Shown here piece by piece: positions 1 through 11,569 of a stretch of DNA of 64,000 nt. The notes under the pieces are model-generated. The model was not told where the DNA came from. It was given only the letters and a program-made list of their open reading frames with translations, and ran no database searches. Origin of the DNA: Sialis fuliginosa (Eukaryota; Arthropoda; Insecta; Megaloptera; Sialidae); the NCBI GenBank assembly GCA_961205875.1, contig OY540813.1, positions 13,239,001-13,303,000 of the forward strand. Reading direction: 5' to 3'. The position numbers and the translations under genes are program-made. Position 1 is the first letter of the stretch. The number at the start of each line of letters is the position of its first letter.

Positions 1-352
1 TGCAAATTTTGTATCACAACAAAAAATCGTGTTTTTTATGAAAAAAAACAACCTTAAATTGTTTATAATTAAAATTTTGAGTTAAAAAAAATTATGAGTT
101 AAAATTTCAAGTCGATCGGATGGAAAATGGTCAAGATACGTTTTCCCCAGTTTTTAAAAACGTGGTTTCGAGCTCGAGACCAAATTACGGTGCCCCTTTA
201 TATTACCATATACTCATTTCATTATCACTCATTTTACACCACTTTCACCATCTAGGCTTTTTTGATCGTTCTGAAACACTTTGGAAAGTGAGTTTTAAAA
301 ATTATTTTTATTTTTTGCTAATAATTCCTTTTGAATATCATTTTTAAGATGT
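1..352 (+). repeat. Truncated copy of a Helitron-like dispersed repeat
   Basis: The whole stretch aligns with the reverse complement of 45409-45846. Shared blocks include AAATTTTGTATCA, CCTTAAATTGTTTATAA, AAAATTTCAAGTCGAT, GATACGTTTTCC and a final TTTTTAAGATGTTTATA. The element continues left of the window. This copy lacks the CTAG-terminated 3' end kept by the 45-kb copy, so it is 3'-truncated and decayed. A 75-codon ATG frame at 120-347 is part of the repeat. I do not consider it a gene. Confidence 0.7.
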
Positions 353-2330
353 TTATAAATCATTAGAACCAATAAAAAAAATTTACAATAATTAATTAAT
401 ACATAAAATGTAACCCCTTAACTTAGAGAGCTAAAACAATGATTATTTTTCATTATTATTTCCTTGCTTTTAATGACATAAATATACATAGTTTGGTAGC
501 GTTGAACAGGGCCGATAGCAGGATCAACTGTTTTTTTTTTAGAGCACACATAGTGCAATATGTTATATGTACAAGTATTAGTATTCATGTGTTCTTCCGA
601 CATATCAAGAAATATCCGTACAGTTACATTTATCATTTATAAGAAACGCAAATAATTCACTAACATTCAGAAGCAATCTAAACTTTTCATCAAATTGATA
701 ACATTCCATAATAAATTTAAGACATCGGTTTTCTTTTCACAAAAGGAATCCACCACTTTAATTATTAGTGTATTGATCAAATTCCTGTTCCAACATCAGA
801 ATCAAACACAACACATAGAGGGTGTTGTATTTTGGTTAGTTTATTCCACAACAACCCCTGATTGCTGCAGTGGGGGTTTGTGTTGGCTAAAAGCAAGCCA
901 CAACCCTCTCCATCTGATCGTAGTAGCTATCAATTTGAATTTTAAACTCGTTACATTGTGAATATAATGGTAGTGTGAATTATTCACATAGAAACGCATA
1001 AAGTGTTCCCGTTTGAAAATTTACAATCAAGAAATGGGATACGCTATTTATTTTCGTGTAAACATGTGGGGTGTTGTTATCAATTATGCGTGCGAAATTA
1101 TTTTAAAGTTATGACAGATTTGCTGACAAATTATATCTCTGATGAAAATTGAAATTTAGTAGATGGAATTATCTCTTCATTCGTAATCCAATTGTAAGTA
1201 ATTTTAACTTGTCAACATTCCATTTATTTCAACATTCCTTTTTAATAAACATAACATTTATATTATTATAATATACAATTGAGATATCAGTGGATTTGAA
1301 AGAATTTTTAAGATTATTTAAAAAATAAACTTTATCATAATATGATTGAGCGAGTTTTGCTCAAAACTGAAATTAGAATATGAAATAATACCAAAAATTC
1401 TTTCAAAATCCTTTGACATCTCGATTAAAAAAAATGGAACTAGTTTTGGAAATCACCACCTCAATTATTTTATTACCTACGTATACAAATACAAACTAAA
1501 TAAATATGTATAACATATTACAACCATATCAAGGTAAAGCTAAATAAATATAATACTATACATGTCCACTTTTGAAAATAGGTACTATTCCCTATTCTTA
1601 TTTGATATCAATTTAAAATAGCATAGGTATGCTTTTATTTTTAGATATTCTCAAGAAAGATTAAGGAACACTATATGATTGCTACCATCTATAACATAAA
1701 CATAACTACAAAAGTTGTATAACTTTTTAATAGATAGATACTTAAATGTTCTACAAAAATATTATAAATATATAAGTAATATGCGACATTCTTGAGACAT
1801 TTTGAAAAAAAAACAATGTTAAGATACTAACACCACTACCCCTAACCGATTTAAATAATTTCTAAGTGGGATCATTTGTTAGCCATATATTATCTAATCA
1901 ATTATCATGAGTAACGCATGTGACAAACATACAGAACGAAAAGTGTTTTTAAGGCAAGTGAAAATTTCGAAATCAGAGACCAAAAATTGTTTCCTTTCAT
2001 AAATGATCACAAAGCTTCTTTAAATACGGCGAAGGAGCAAAATTAAAATAATAAATAAATCTTTTTGCTCGCCCATTAAATGTTATAAAATCTGTAATGA
2101 AAATAACCGTAACGTATAGAAACATAAATTCAGTATAATCAAATAAAACACAATCTTTTACAAAATCAAGCACTTGTAATGTTTTCACAGTACGAGTATG
2201 TGGATGTTTATGGGTGCTGATCATATAATCTATGGAACCTTTTAAAAATTCATAACGTGAATGTGACATTGGCTAACGACTGCACTCCCATTCACACGAG
2301 ATGGAGTAATTTTAATTAGAGGACGATGCA
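352..2330. other. AT-rich stretch, nothing recognised
   Basis: Very AT-rich sequence with scattered homopolymers. 800-910 is slightly GC-richer (CAACAACCCCTGATTGCTGC) without any family I recognise. No splice-flanked open frame or paired terminal repeat was seen. Confidence 0.5.
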
Positions 2331-2348
2331 ATTACCAACTCGGCGCCG

Positions 2349-2367
2349 CAACTAGATGGCAGCACTG
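2349..2367 (+). promoter_or_regulatory. CTCF-like binding site in a small GC-rich island
   Basis: CAACTAGATGGCAGCACTG closely matches the general CTCF consensus (CCACNAGRKGGCRSY plus downstream G). It sits in an island at 2330-2400 that also holds GGCGCCGC and CCCGCGATGA, in contrast to the AT-rich surroundings. The CTCF core is conserved between vertebrates and insects, so a boundary element is plausible. Assignment rests on motif similarity alone. Confidence 0.4.
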
Positions 2368-2419
2368 CAGCGGTGGTTTCCCGCGATGATATTAAAATCA
2401 TCCCCATTGTGGTTCACAC

Positions 2420-2690
2420 TATTTACATACTTTGTGAATATATATATGTATGTGTGTGTGTGGTTTGTTTGTGTGTAGAGATATGTTTTATTTATATAAT
2501 ATACATATATCATATATAATAGTTGAACAGTTTACAGATATAGGTGCATCTATGTCATAGCATGTGTGATAGTTTCTAAGTAAATAAATGCACAGTGCTT
2601 CTTTGTGCGTATTCAGATAAATTTCCCTGTTATTGGTTACCCATTTAATTTTTATACAATTTTACTAAAAAATATTAGTTCGAATTTTTT
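2420..2690. repeat. TA/TG-rich low-complexity tract
   Basis: Imperfect TATATATGTATG / GTGTGTGTGTG runs around 2435-2480, followed by AT-rich sequence with no other signal. Confidence 0.6.
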
Positions 2691-2691
2691 T

Positions 2692-2932
2692 GTAAGACGC
2701 ACCTGATTATTTTTTCGTATATTTTTAATTTTTTGACATTTTAAATCTAAATCTAAATTTTTCTGTTATGCAAACATCAATTGACATTTAATATGTCAAA
2801 GTAAACAGCAACTCAAAAAATGATGATTTTGAAATGAAACCGTCCTCCCAACCAACCAAGTTTCATTAATATTGGTGCGACAAGGATTCAGTGGACAAAC
2901 ACACAGACAGACAGACATGGAACTAAAAGTGT
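2692..2932 (-). repeat. Dispersed repeat family B, copy 1 (internally deleted)
   Basis: Read on the minus strand this matches 36671-37111 on the plus strand. Shared blocks are the CTGTCTGTCTG tract, AATCCTTGTC, ATATTAATGAAACTTGG, TTTACTTTGACATATTAAA and ACGAAAAAATAATCAGG. About 200 bp of the middle present in the 36-kb copy is missing here. The order (GTCTGTC tract, then a line resembling 'aaccgatattaatgaaacttgg') is typical of 3' regions of arthropod non-LTR retroelements, but no coding part remains. Confidence 0.7.
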
Positions 2933-2939
2933 TAGTCTT

Positions 2940-3900
2940 GACCTGAAACGGAAAGATCAAGTTAAAATTTTTAAATTGAAGAACAATTTTTTTCTCGTAT
3001 CTTCGATATGGCGAATAAGGAATAAGACTGATTATTCACCAAGCTACCTATTATAAATAAAGAATGATATATTTAATAATTTCTCAAACCTTGAGTGAAA
3101 ATTAATTCAAAAAACTATAAAATCAGGTAAGTAAGGGGGGGGGGGGGAAATGCTCCTTCCTGCGAAGAAATAAAAAAATGGTTTTTAAATGTAAATATCG
3201 TATTAAAGTCCTTATTCTCTGTTCTGCGGTTTGTATTTTTAATCTTGATAATAATATATAGCTCTTAAAAATATCGAACTTGCATTGTCATAAATTATTT
3301 TTATAATTCTCCAACTAAAGAAAATGTACATATTTAATAATCATACAAGAATGATAAAATACAGATTAACAATTTACACGTTTTGTATATTCAATATTCC
3401 TTTTATATTTGTATTTATATAACGTTAGCAAAAATAATACAAATGCGTGAGAGAACGAAATTCGTAGAAATTAAATTCGTGTACATAAACACACAACTCA
3501 CAAATCAACCATTGTTATATTTATTGTTGCACATGTTTTAACTTCCCCACAACATCGACAAACGTGAATTTTCTCAGTGTTATGAAAAAGTTGAAATTGT
3601 TTCAATCGCGATTTATTGGAGCAAATATTAGCAAATAAAAACAGCTCGCTACACTTAATTGGTATATAAAATTTATTATTGAACAAGGAAAAGGTATAAA
3701 AACAAGCGGTTGAAATATAAACGTCTGAGTTATATTGCAACATTGCTTGGGAATGAATTTACATTTTGATTGTAGCTATAAACTGCAAAATTTTATAATA
3801 AAGTAAAATTTGAATTTTTGATATTGTTTAACATATAAAGGGAATATATATGACACGATAAAAGTTTTAAAAGAGATTCAATTTTAAATTAATAATGCAC
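2940..3900. other. AT-rich stretch with a G13 run
   Basis: Contains thirteen consecutive G at 3135-3147, just after an isolated AATCAGGTAAGTAAG that looks like a splice donor but has no exon beside it. Otherwise nothing recognised. Confidence 0.5.
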
Positions 3901-3907
3901 GGTATTA

Positions 3908-3932
3908 TGCGGGGTATTAAATATAAATGACA
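3908..3932 (+). repeat. Repeat family D, short fragment
   Basis: GCGGGGTATTAAATATAAAT followed by GACA is identical to the left end of the complete family D copy at 48942-49124. Only this end is preserved. Confidence 0.5.
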
Positions 3933-3999
3933 ACCCATTGGAATGATTTTTTTATTCAGTGCAAGATACATAATGTTACTGACATTAACTACTTTTTAA

Positions 4000-5886
4000 A
4001 AACAATAATAAATTTTGGTTTTAATTGAAAATTTATGAAAAAATTTCAAATTAAATGTAAATTATTTGTCTATCAGTAATGCTAGCTAGAAACTTTTAAA
4101 AGTGAAATCTAGATTAATTTACCTAGACCACAGGCACGATCCTGTCTAATAGAACTAACTAGTCGCGGTAATTTTATTTGCAAAGTCGAAACAATCACTT
4201 TTCAATTACAAAAGTTCGTTGAAAAACAACCGACCACAACAAGACTTAAATGAAAAATATCAAAGAGCGTGATCGAGAAGACGAAAGTCGTTAACTGCAT
4301 GTTGCGGTTTATTTTTTTGCATCTTTTGCATACAAATGGCGCCAAAGGAACTACGTGGATAGCGCCACGGAAGTTCAAATGAGTTCCTCAAGTGTGTTTT
4401 AATGTTCTTCAACACACCACCGCTTATGGTAAACTACTACTTTTTTGTTCAAAGTATTTCTGTCGTCCGGAGGAAAAGTGTTCAGTAAAGATTAACGTGA
4501 ATGGCATTATGATGCCGTGAAAACGAGTGTGTTTTGTTTTTATAGGTACTTAAGAAAACAAATTACTCATAGAATACAGTTAATTATTATTTTTTAAGTA
4601 TCAATTTGTAATGCGACAAAATAAAAATTATTAGAAATGGTATATAAATGATAAATTACACAATTAAAATAATGCGTAAAAATGGTTTAAAATAGTGCTA
4701 TAATATTTATGTTTTCTAGTATCTTTAAATGAACTTGTAAGTTAAAATTTCCTTCATTTGTTTTTATCAAAATTTATATTTTAAAATCTAATACTTTTTG
4801 TACTTTTAGTCTACAATAAATGTTATTAGGGTTGAACTTTAACAGGAGAGTATTTAGCCTGAAATTGACATTAACCATTAAACAAAGACATATCCCCCAC
4901 GTTTGTAGCCCTGGGCTAGGTGTTGATGAGTCAGTTACTTAGGACTTGTTTCTTTATTTTATTTATTGAATAGAAAATATTTTAATACAGATAGTTTATA
5001 TTTTGGTTTTAATTTGGTATATACATAATACTCTTTATGATCTGATTTTGAACTATGGGTACATATTAATTATTTCAACTTCGGTTAAATCTCGCTCGAC
5101 AGTCAATGTATTGTTCTCTCTAATTGAATGTAACGCTGTAAAGAGTTTTGCGATTATCTACTTTAATTGGCAGAGCGCGTAGATTTTCATTAAAAGATTA
5201 CATTTGTTCGGAGAGTGGAAGAGAGACTATGCGTGTGTGTGAGAGAGAATTAACAGATGAATGACTGGAATATCATCTCTTTAGTATCTTTACCATAAAT
5301 GTTACATCGCTATTGTTATTACGTAACCTCAAGATAATGACGGTTTTGTTTCATTTGTAATGATTTTTATTTAATAAAACCAAAAGAGGGAACATCCATT
5401 AAACGATTTGTCGAAATAAGTTTATTTGATAGAAGTTATTTCAACTTATATATTAATAGAACTACGAACTTTCTGGATGTACATGCATAAATAGAAACCA
5501 AATTTTCATCAGTTTAGATTTAAAAACATCACATCTTAAAGACATTTATGTTAAATGAATCTCGTTAGAATTATTGCATTTTAATTTGAAGAGAAAAAAT
5601 ACTGTCCAGATTATATAATAACAAATGAAATAAATAAATATATTAGTTCTTCTAAATAAATTTATTTTGCAATATAATTTATTATGTATATTGAAGTATT
5701 CCCTGCACTCTTGACCTATTAACTTAAGAGACTACTGTAATCTTTTTATTAAAACATTTTTCGTTATTCTCCAATTCTTCCCTATTTTATATTGTAACGA
5801 CGTTAATTAAAATTTACTACTACTGGAGAAACTGTGGTTTTTTCGTCACATAAACTAAAACTATACACCTTAACCACAACCAAACA
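4000..5886. other. AT-rich stretch with one small GC-richer island
   Basis: At 4330-4390 there are two GCGCCA motifs (ATGGCGCCAAAG and ATAGCGCCACGG) about 25 bp apart, in otherwise AT-rich DNA. They could be protein-binding sites, but no known motif is certain. 5200-5250 has GAGAGA/GTGTGT runs. The rest is featureless. Confidence 0.4.
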
Positions 5887-6007
5887 ATGTCACTCGACAC
5901 GTGTTTTCACTTCACAAGAAGTCTTCATCAGGAGCCTAATTCTGACTAAAACTGTTAGGCTCTTGATGAAGACTTTTTGTGAAGTCGAAACCCGTGTCGA
6001 GTGACAT
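5887..6007. repeat. 121-bp foldback with hammerhead-like motifs on both arms
   Basis: The left arm (from ATGTCACTCGACACG) is the imperfect reverse complement of the right arm (ending CGTGTCGAGTGACAT), with about 55-60 bp per arm and almost no loop. The minus-strand reading of the left arm has CTGATGA at 5925-5931, then a GACTTC/GAAGT hairpin, then GAAAAC. The plus-strand reading of the right arm has TTGATGA at 5963-5969, a GACTT/GAAGTC hairpin, then GAAAC. This order resembles a hammerhead ribozyme core (CUGAUGA, stem II, GAAA), known from Penelope-like retroelements. One extra A before stem II, and the T for C at the first core position of the right arm, argue against activity. The foldback itself is certain. 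The ribozyme reading is tentative. Confidence 0.6.
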
Positions 6008-6009
6008 AT

Positions 6010-8050
6010 AATATTTCTAGTTTAAGCGATTGGTCTACTAAATGTAGCCCAATTTTAAATAGTGATAGAGGTAAAAAAATTGTTTTGATTTAAATGAATA
6101 ACAAGTAATCACGACTACTATATAAATTTTGTAAAAATTGAAACAACGTAAATTGATCTGCAATTACAAGAAAATAAATGACTATATTCTCTAATAAACC
6201 TTAGTACACAATATTGTTATACCATTCTCATCCCCACATCATAAACAACAGCAGTATAGAAATGTATACATGTGTATGTTTTATCTCAAATCAAAGATCT
6301 TAAAACAGTGACAAGCAAGTGCATTAGTATCAGGTTTCATGTGACGTCTTCAACGACAATGGCGTGGTCTAGTGAACCGAGTGACATGACTTGATTAGAA
6401 ACCCACATCAGCGTGAAAGTCGCGAGGGAAAGGGTAAGCACACTGTGCGTGAGCAAAGGGTTAAACGCAAGTATGTGCAAGACAGGTTGACAAATCTAAG
6501 AAGAAAAGGGATTGAATGCAGTTTTTGGTTTAGGGGTCCGTTGATTTGTGTTAATTTGGTTTTGTCGATTTGCAAGAATCACGCGCATCTGTGAACGTTT
6601 GTTGTTTAACGAAGCAATTTAGGGAAAGTAGTGCATGACTCAGATTTAATTTTACTACAATAAAAACACTAATCACTTAAATAATTAACTTAATTTGGTT
6701 TAAAAAAAACACAAGGGAAATGGTCTTTAACCTTCCGCAGCGTTTAAATTCCTTCTAAATGGTATTATTTTAGGAACCTCAATTTTCTAAAAAGCTTTAG
6801 GAAGTAAAAAAAAATCACGAAATGATTTTTTTTTTTTCAATAAAGAGTACTCAGAAACTAGGTAGAACCTTTTTTTCATCGCAAACCACATAAACAACCG
6901 GAGTAATAATAATAATCATTGTAATTTGCAAGCCTACATTTTTTGTAATCTAGAGTTTCTGTATTTCTTTATTGCAATATTCAGAAAGATTTCTTACAGA
7001 TATAAGTTAATATCAACGACATCAAGTGTTTCACAGTATGTTAAACATTAAATATGAATGCTTAACTTGAACAAATATTATCTTCAATGTGGAGTCAGTT
7101 GAGTGGTATCACAAGGCCTTCAAAATGAATAATATCTCTTTTGAACACGCGTTTATTTGAAAATCGTCAAGGCTGGCATTTCCTAAAGGGATAGTTGTAA
7201 AAATCTGTATAAGGTACTGAAAAAATGTAAATAGTGTTCATTATCAAACATAAAATTGGAAACACAATTATAAAAATAATACATATAAAAATATAGAAAT
7301 TTAATAATGTATTTATACTTCATTTCTATGTAACACCTATGTAAACATATATGACATTTGTGAAATTCAGATGCACCAACTCGTACATAAAATAGTGGTA
7401 AAGTAAAATTTATTCAGCTATAAAATTATTATTGTTATTATAGGGTACCAGAGGTTGAATACATAAATATAGAATTTTCGAGCCCGCTAACAACTGAAAA
7501 GTTTGCGAGCTATGAAATGACGTGATACATCAATAAAGGGTTAAGTCTTTGGGGTGTCGTAATTTTATTACAAAGTTTAGAAAGCCGTTGTCCTAAAAGG
7601 GTTATCTAAAGTTTCAGAGACTTTAGAAACTATCAATTTTCATTTGTCGGTGTGGTGCGCCTAATTCAGGGGTGGATTTATTGTAACCAATGTATTACAG
7701 ATTGTAATACATAATCGATATCATTAAGAGCAATTAATATTGTTTTATGAATACAATTAATATAAGTGGTGCGGCAAGATTGGTACAACTACTAATAATA
7801 TTTTGTGGATTAATAATACATACATTTTTCGAAAGTGTTTTTTTTATCTGTATTTAGTTAATACAAAATACTTTGGTAACTGAGAATTGCAGTATTTTTT
7901 CAGAAAAAAATATGATAAGGATTTTAAACAATTTTCTTGCTCTGCTAAAAAATTTTGTTTGGAGGATACGTCAGAACAGCAACGTTATGTTTTACTTGAT
8001 AAAAGAAAGAGAAAAAGTAAATCCACCCAAATATATAATATGTACATAGT
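6010..8050. other. AT-rich stretch, one weak GC-richer patch
   Basis: 6330-6480 is less AT-rich (CATGTGACGTCTTC, GTCGCGAGGG, CACACTGTGCGTGAG) and contains an ACGTC half-CRE. No gene or paired repeat was identified in the remainder. Confidence 0.4.
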
Positions 8051-8080
8051 GGTGCGCCCCCCACAGGTTGAGAATCGCTG
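8051..8080 (+). repeat. hAT-type 3' terminal fragment
   Basis: CCACAGGTTGAGAATCGCTG reads on the other strand as CAGCGATTCTCAACCTGTGG. This is a typical hAT (Charlie-like) terminus followed by a GGGGCGCAC-type subterminal. No matching left terminus was found upstream, so this is a truncated end. Confidence 0.45.
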
Positions 8081-8397
8081 GGTTAGCAATAATCATAATA
8101 ATTAATTTCGATGTTTTACCTTTATTGGAAGTGAAATGTTTCTTTATTTTCGACAAAATATTTGAAAGAGATGTGATCATAGTGACCTAAATTAATAAAA
8201 TACTGAAACCGTAAATTATAAAATTCTATATTCTATGGCTAGGTACTATGTTTTTATATACCTAAATGACAATTTATGCTGTGATATCATGGAACAAAAC
8301 ACCATTTGATAAAGATTTTTTTAGTCTTTTGATGTTAAATCTTAGATTTTCATAAAATATGAATAGGCACGATACTGCACAGAAAAATTATCTAACT

Positions 8398-8475
8398 ATT
8401 GGTGAAAACCACATTGAAATCAGTTCAGTAATTCCCGAGTCTATAAGCCACATACAAACGAACATTCATTTTTAT
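8398..8475 (+). repeat. Non-LTR retroelement 3' tail relic
   Basis: GGTGAAAACCACATTGAAAT, then CAGTTCAGTAATTCCCGAGT and ACATACAAACGAAC, follow the widespread arthropod LINE (RTE-like) 3' line 'gaaaatcggttcagtagttt..gagt..acatacaaac'. A related tail is at 39215-39285. No reverse-transcriptase coding sequence is attached. Confidence 0.5.
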
Positions 8476-8589
8476 ACATATATAGAAATGAATAAAACAA
8501 ATATGAATTTTAAAGTTGCTTAAACGTCCACTCGTTTAACGACATACCCTTTAGTAAAATTTAACAAGCCATTTCCGTCACGTAATAAT

Positions 8590-8825
8590 AACAACCAACA
8601 CTGGTCTCAGTAGCGCAAGAGACCGATGTTTTCTGTAAATAATAAATTCGCGACCCTTCTGATTCGATTTCGGCCGGAACAAAGTCAAAGCAAATCAAAA
8701 CATGCATGTAGCTGTCACGTCAGCGAAGAGACGGCTCCATTATACATGACAGGCTTTAGTAGCGGCCGTGCGTGTGTGACTCATGCGCGTCACCAGTGGG
8801 GGATCAGGAGGGGGTGGTAGAGCCG
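8590..8825. promoter_or_regulatory. CpG-bearing island, candidate regulatory element
   Basis: About 235 bp of distinctly higher GC with many CpG: TTCGCGACC, TTTCGGCCGGAAC, CACGTCAGCGAAGAGACGG, AGCGGCCGTGCG and CATGCGCGTCACC. TGACTCATGC (AP-1/CNC-like) lies at about 8776 and GTCACGTCAG (CRE-like) at about 8715. A 64-codon ATG frame crosses it but has no recognisable domain. No transposon ends flank it. I infer an enhancer or promoter. It could also be an unrecognised exon. Confidence 0.35.
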
Positions 8826-9128
8826 AGATTGATTCACATGTTTAGATGTGTCAGAATTGTACTGGATTGAATTACTTATGTATGATATGGTATGCATAAA
8901 ACATTAGGACGTCAAACGATTATTAGATGTTACTTTTTACGATTTTTGAATATTTAAAAAATGTGATTTTTCTTGATTTGTTAGTTGTTCAAGTTAATAT
9001 AAAAACTGCGTACATAATTCAAATTTAAATACTACCCATAGTAAAACAGAGCCGAGTCAAAAGAAATAAATAGAAGATGGTTTGGGATATACTTGTCCTT
9101 TTTTAATTCATTCTTATAGATAGATATA

Positions 9129-9839
9129 CAGTCGGGACTCATTTATTTTAAACCTTCTGAATATGACGCGCGTTTATTTTAAGTCGAGAGGGGCTCCCAC
9201 CAAGTTATGTGTAGATCCTTGACCAATCAGCGTTGGCGCGGGAATTGACATCACCACGAAGATGTATTCAAATGTTATAAATGTATAATAGAATATCAAA
9301 TACAAGAAATCCTTTATTTATTCTTGTCTTCGTATTTTTTGATATTTTAACAACATAACAATCAAAGAAGTACAAATTCGACATTGCAAAATCATGAAAA
9401 AGCTATCACAGACAATTTTATCTATTCGGAAAGTGTCATTTTTACTATTCTTAAGTTGGCAATACGTTCTAAGATGTCAAACATTTGAATACATCTTTGT
9501 GGTGACTTGAAATCCCGCGCCAACGCTGATTGGTCAAGGAGATATAGAGACTATGTATGTAAACCTTGGTATTTAATATTTATCGTTAATAGTTAATCGT
9601 GATAGTGAAATAATTTTACTTTACTTTTAATTTCGAATATGAGCAAGGTGACGAGTGACGACGGTGATAAGTATCTCTAATTAATTCTACAAAAATTTCA
9701 AAATTATGTTCGTTTACGCCATGACTCGAGAATGGTGGGAGGTGAAGGGGGAGAAAAAATTTACAATAAACGAAAGTCGACATTTACGATAAACGAGAGT
9801 TGAAAATAAACGAGCGTTACAATAAACGAGTCCCGACTG
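9129..9839. mobile_element. pogo-like non-autonomous element (711 bp) with TA duplication
   Basis: Termini are CAGTCGGGACTC...GAGTCCCGACTG, flanked on both sides by TA (9127-9128 and 9840-9841). Inside is a second, ~60-bp inverted pair: 9219-9278 (CCTTGACCAATCAGCGTTGG...) against 9480-9539 (...CCAACGCTGATTGGTCAAGG). The right end carries four spaced copies of an ATAAACGA-type repeat (about 9769-9829), which look like transposase-binding repeats. There is no transposase frame. CAGT termini with TA target duplications fit the pogo/Tc1-mariner group. Confidence 0.85.
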
Positions 9840-9844
9840 TATCC

Positions 9845-10360
9845 CAAACGCCACCGCATCTCACTCACTGTTCTGGAGAAATGTTACACCATTATGTTAA
9901 TACAGAATGCGCGGTACATGCTCTATGTCTATGATACTACCTATATAAATAATTGGTACAATTGAAAAATAATAATGAGCGAGAAATTCGATATATGTAC
10001 AATGTGCAAAAATAACAAATCTAAATAGCCACATACCCATGCATAGAATATAAAAAAGGGCTAGTGTAAGTAATATGCATTGCTATTTGTATAAAAATGA
10101 TTGACGTAACTGAAATGTCACTGGGAATAGAGAATAGGGGATGGTTCAAAAGATACTTGAATCATGATTGATTTAAACATATCAAAAATGTATATCATGT
10201 TACATTTCAATGGTATTATGGAAATAATGTGTCAAAATGTCAAATATAATTTTAGTAAAAACTGATTTAAGATACTGTATATATTAATATCATTAAGTTA
10301 ACTTTATTGATATGCATAAATATTGATATAATAAATATAAATTGTTGGCACTTAAATTCA
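9845..10360. other. AT-rich stretch, nothing recognised
   Basis: No open frame, repeat pair or motif cluster was found here. Confidence 0.5.
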
Positions 10361-10361
10361 A

Positions 10362-10425
10362 TTTGACATGAATACTACTGAACCGATTATGATGGGACGT
10401 TCATTGATCGAGAGCCTAGTATAAT
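10362..10425 (+). repeat. Retroelement-tail-like fragment
   Basis: TTGACATGAATACTACTGAA followed by CCGATT matches TTGACACGAAAACTACTGAA at about 50135, which itself follows a GTCTGTCTGTCTG tract. Both look like degenerate 3' parts of the same dispersed retroelement family. Confidence 0.4.
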
Positions 10426-10444
10426 ATTAACAATTTAGGCTATA

Positions 10445-10766
10445 CAGGTATTCCTCGACTTACGACCGAGATAAGTTCCTAGACATCGGTCGTAAATATA
10501 ATAAGTCGTAAGTCGAGTTTCATTAAAAAAAACGCGTACAATATGTACATATTTTTGCTTTTGACATTTTCCTTGAAGTGAAACAAATCGCATTTCCTAT
10601 ACATAACAAACAGTTGCGAATTCCCTAAAATATATACATAAATAATAATAAATATATTAAACTTTAGGGAAATCCCCCAATTGTTTGTTTCATTTTTTTA
10701 ATATGTGCATGTATGATAGAGACAAACACAAGATCGTAAGTACCGTCGTAAGTCGAGGACTACCTG
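10445..10766. mobile_element. Tigger/pogo-like MITE (322 bp) with TA duplication
   Basis: The left terminus begins CAGGTATTCCTCGACTTACG and the right terminus is its reverse complement, with one mismatch in 22 bases (CGTAAGTCGAGGACTACCTG). TA flanks both sides (10443-10444 and 10767-10768). A second internal copy of the terminal motif (AATAAGTCGTAAGTCGAG, about 10499-10516) follows the left end. There is no coding capacity. The TIR sequence is close to those of Tigger-type pogo elements. Confidence 0.9.
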
Positions 10767-10870
10767 TACTTGAATTAAGGTAGGCTCATATTAAGAAAAT
10801 TTACAATTGATATTTTCTATGAAATTTTTAAAAATAAAAATTATCTGATAATATAACTGCATTTTACTAT

Positions 10871-11012
10871 GAATCTTGGCGGCTTCTGGATGTAAGCCGC
10901 GTCGATTTGGTCGTCTTACCGGCCAACGTGAAGTTGTCCACTGCAATGTGTGACGAAACTTTGGCCGATAACACGACCAAATCGATGTGGTTTACACCCA
11001 GAAGCTAAGATC
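10871..11012. repeat. Palindromic foldback element (142 bp)
   Basis: The left arm GAATCTTGGCGGCTTCTGGA... pairs with the right arm ...ACACCCAGAAGCTAAGATCC over roughly 55-60 bp at about 80% identity. Shared cores are GCTTCTGG, TCGATTTGGTCGT and CGGCCAA. About 25 bp of loop separates the arms. This is probably an old miniature inverted-repeat element. No clear target duplication was found. Confidence 0.75.
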
Positions 11013-11339
11013 CATATCAAGATCACCGCGGACTAGTATTTTACTATAGCCATGAATTGTTTAACACCCACATATGTTTCTAATCTAGTGGTGGGTTTTT
11101 ATATCCACATTTCTCAGAAACTGAACAAATTTCACAATCACCATAACACAAATACTTCAAAATAACAAAGAGCTGATATCACCACACGCTCTCTATAGAC
11201 ATATATTTTCAAAAAAAAAACTTCTTTCAGACCACACAAAGCATATTCAACTAAAAAAGAATATAACACACAATAACAAAAAAATATTTATCGATTATAG
11301 GAGACCACTATTGTTCAACAACAAACCATATACGTATTT

Positions 11340-11565
11340 ATTGTAAAGAAACGCGCCTATGCGCTGACGGGTGTGTGTGTGTGGGTCACTTCTGTGGTTC
11401 TTAGTTTCATGGAACGGTCGCCAGAGAGCTTTGTCGTCAATACCGTCGGGAGTTTACCGAAACTAGCTGGGAAACTCGATTTTTGATCTCCGGAGTAATG
11501 TTGGATATCTTCTATGAAACCAAGCTCTACTTTGTTCAAATCCAGTACGATCGAAAAGCTTGTGT
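11340..11565. other. GC-richer island with overlapping open frames
   Basis: The island has higher GC and CpG than its surroundings. On the plus strand TGGTTCTTAG could act as an acceptor at 11403-11404. A 53-codon frame (11405-11563; begins FHGTVARELCRQY, ends QIQYDRKAC) then runs to a TGT|GTAAAG donor-like site. The minus strand is also open over the same bases (about 84 codons, no ATG), and a second plus frame has a 25-codon ATG peptide at 11409. Three open frames on both strands suggest composition rather than coding. No domain is recognised. It may be an exon or a regulatory island. Confidence 0.3.
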
Positions 11566-11569
11566 AAAG

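Noticed and set aside
120-347. 75-codon ATG frame, and its inverted relative at 45417-45632
   Set aside because: Both lie in copies of the same Helitron-like repeat and differ by stops and indels, with no protein similarity.
3121-3136. AATCAGGTAAGTAAG as a splice donor
   Set aside because: No open frame or acceptor upstream; chance match beside a G run.
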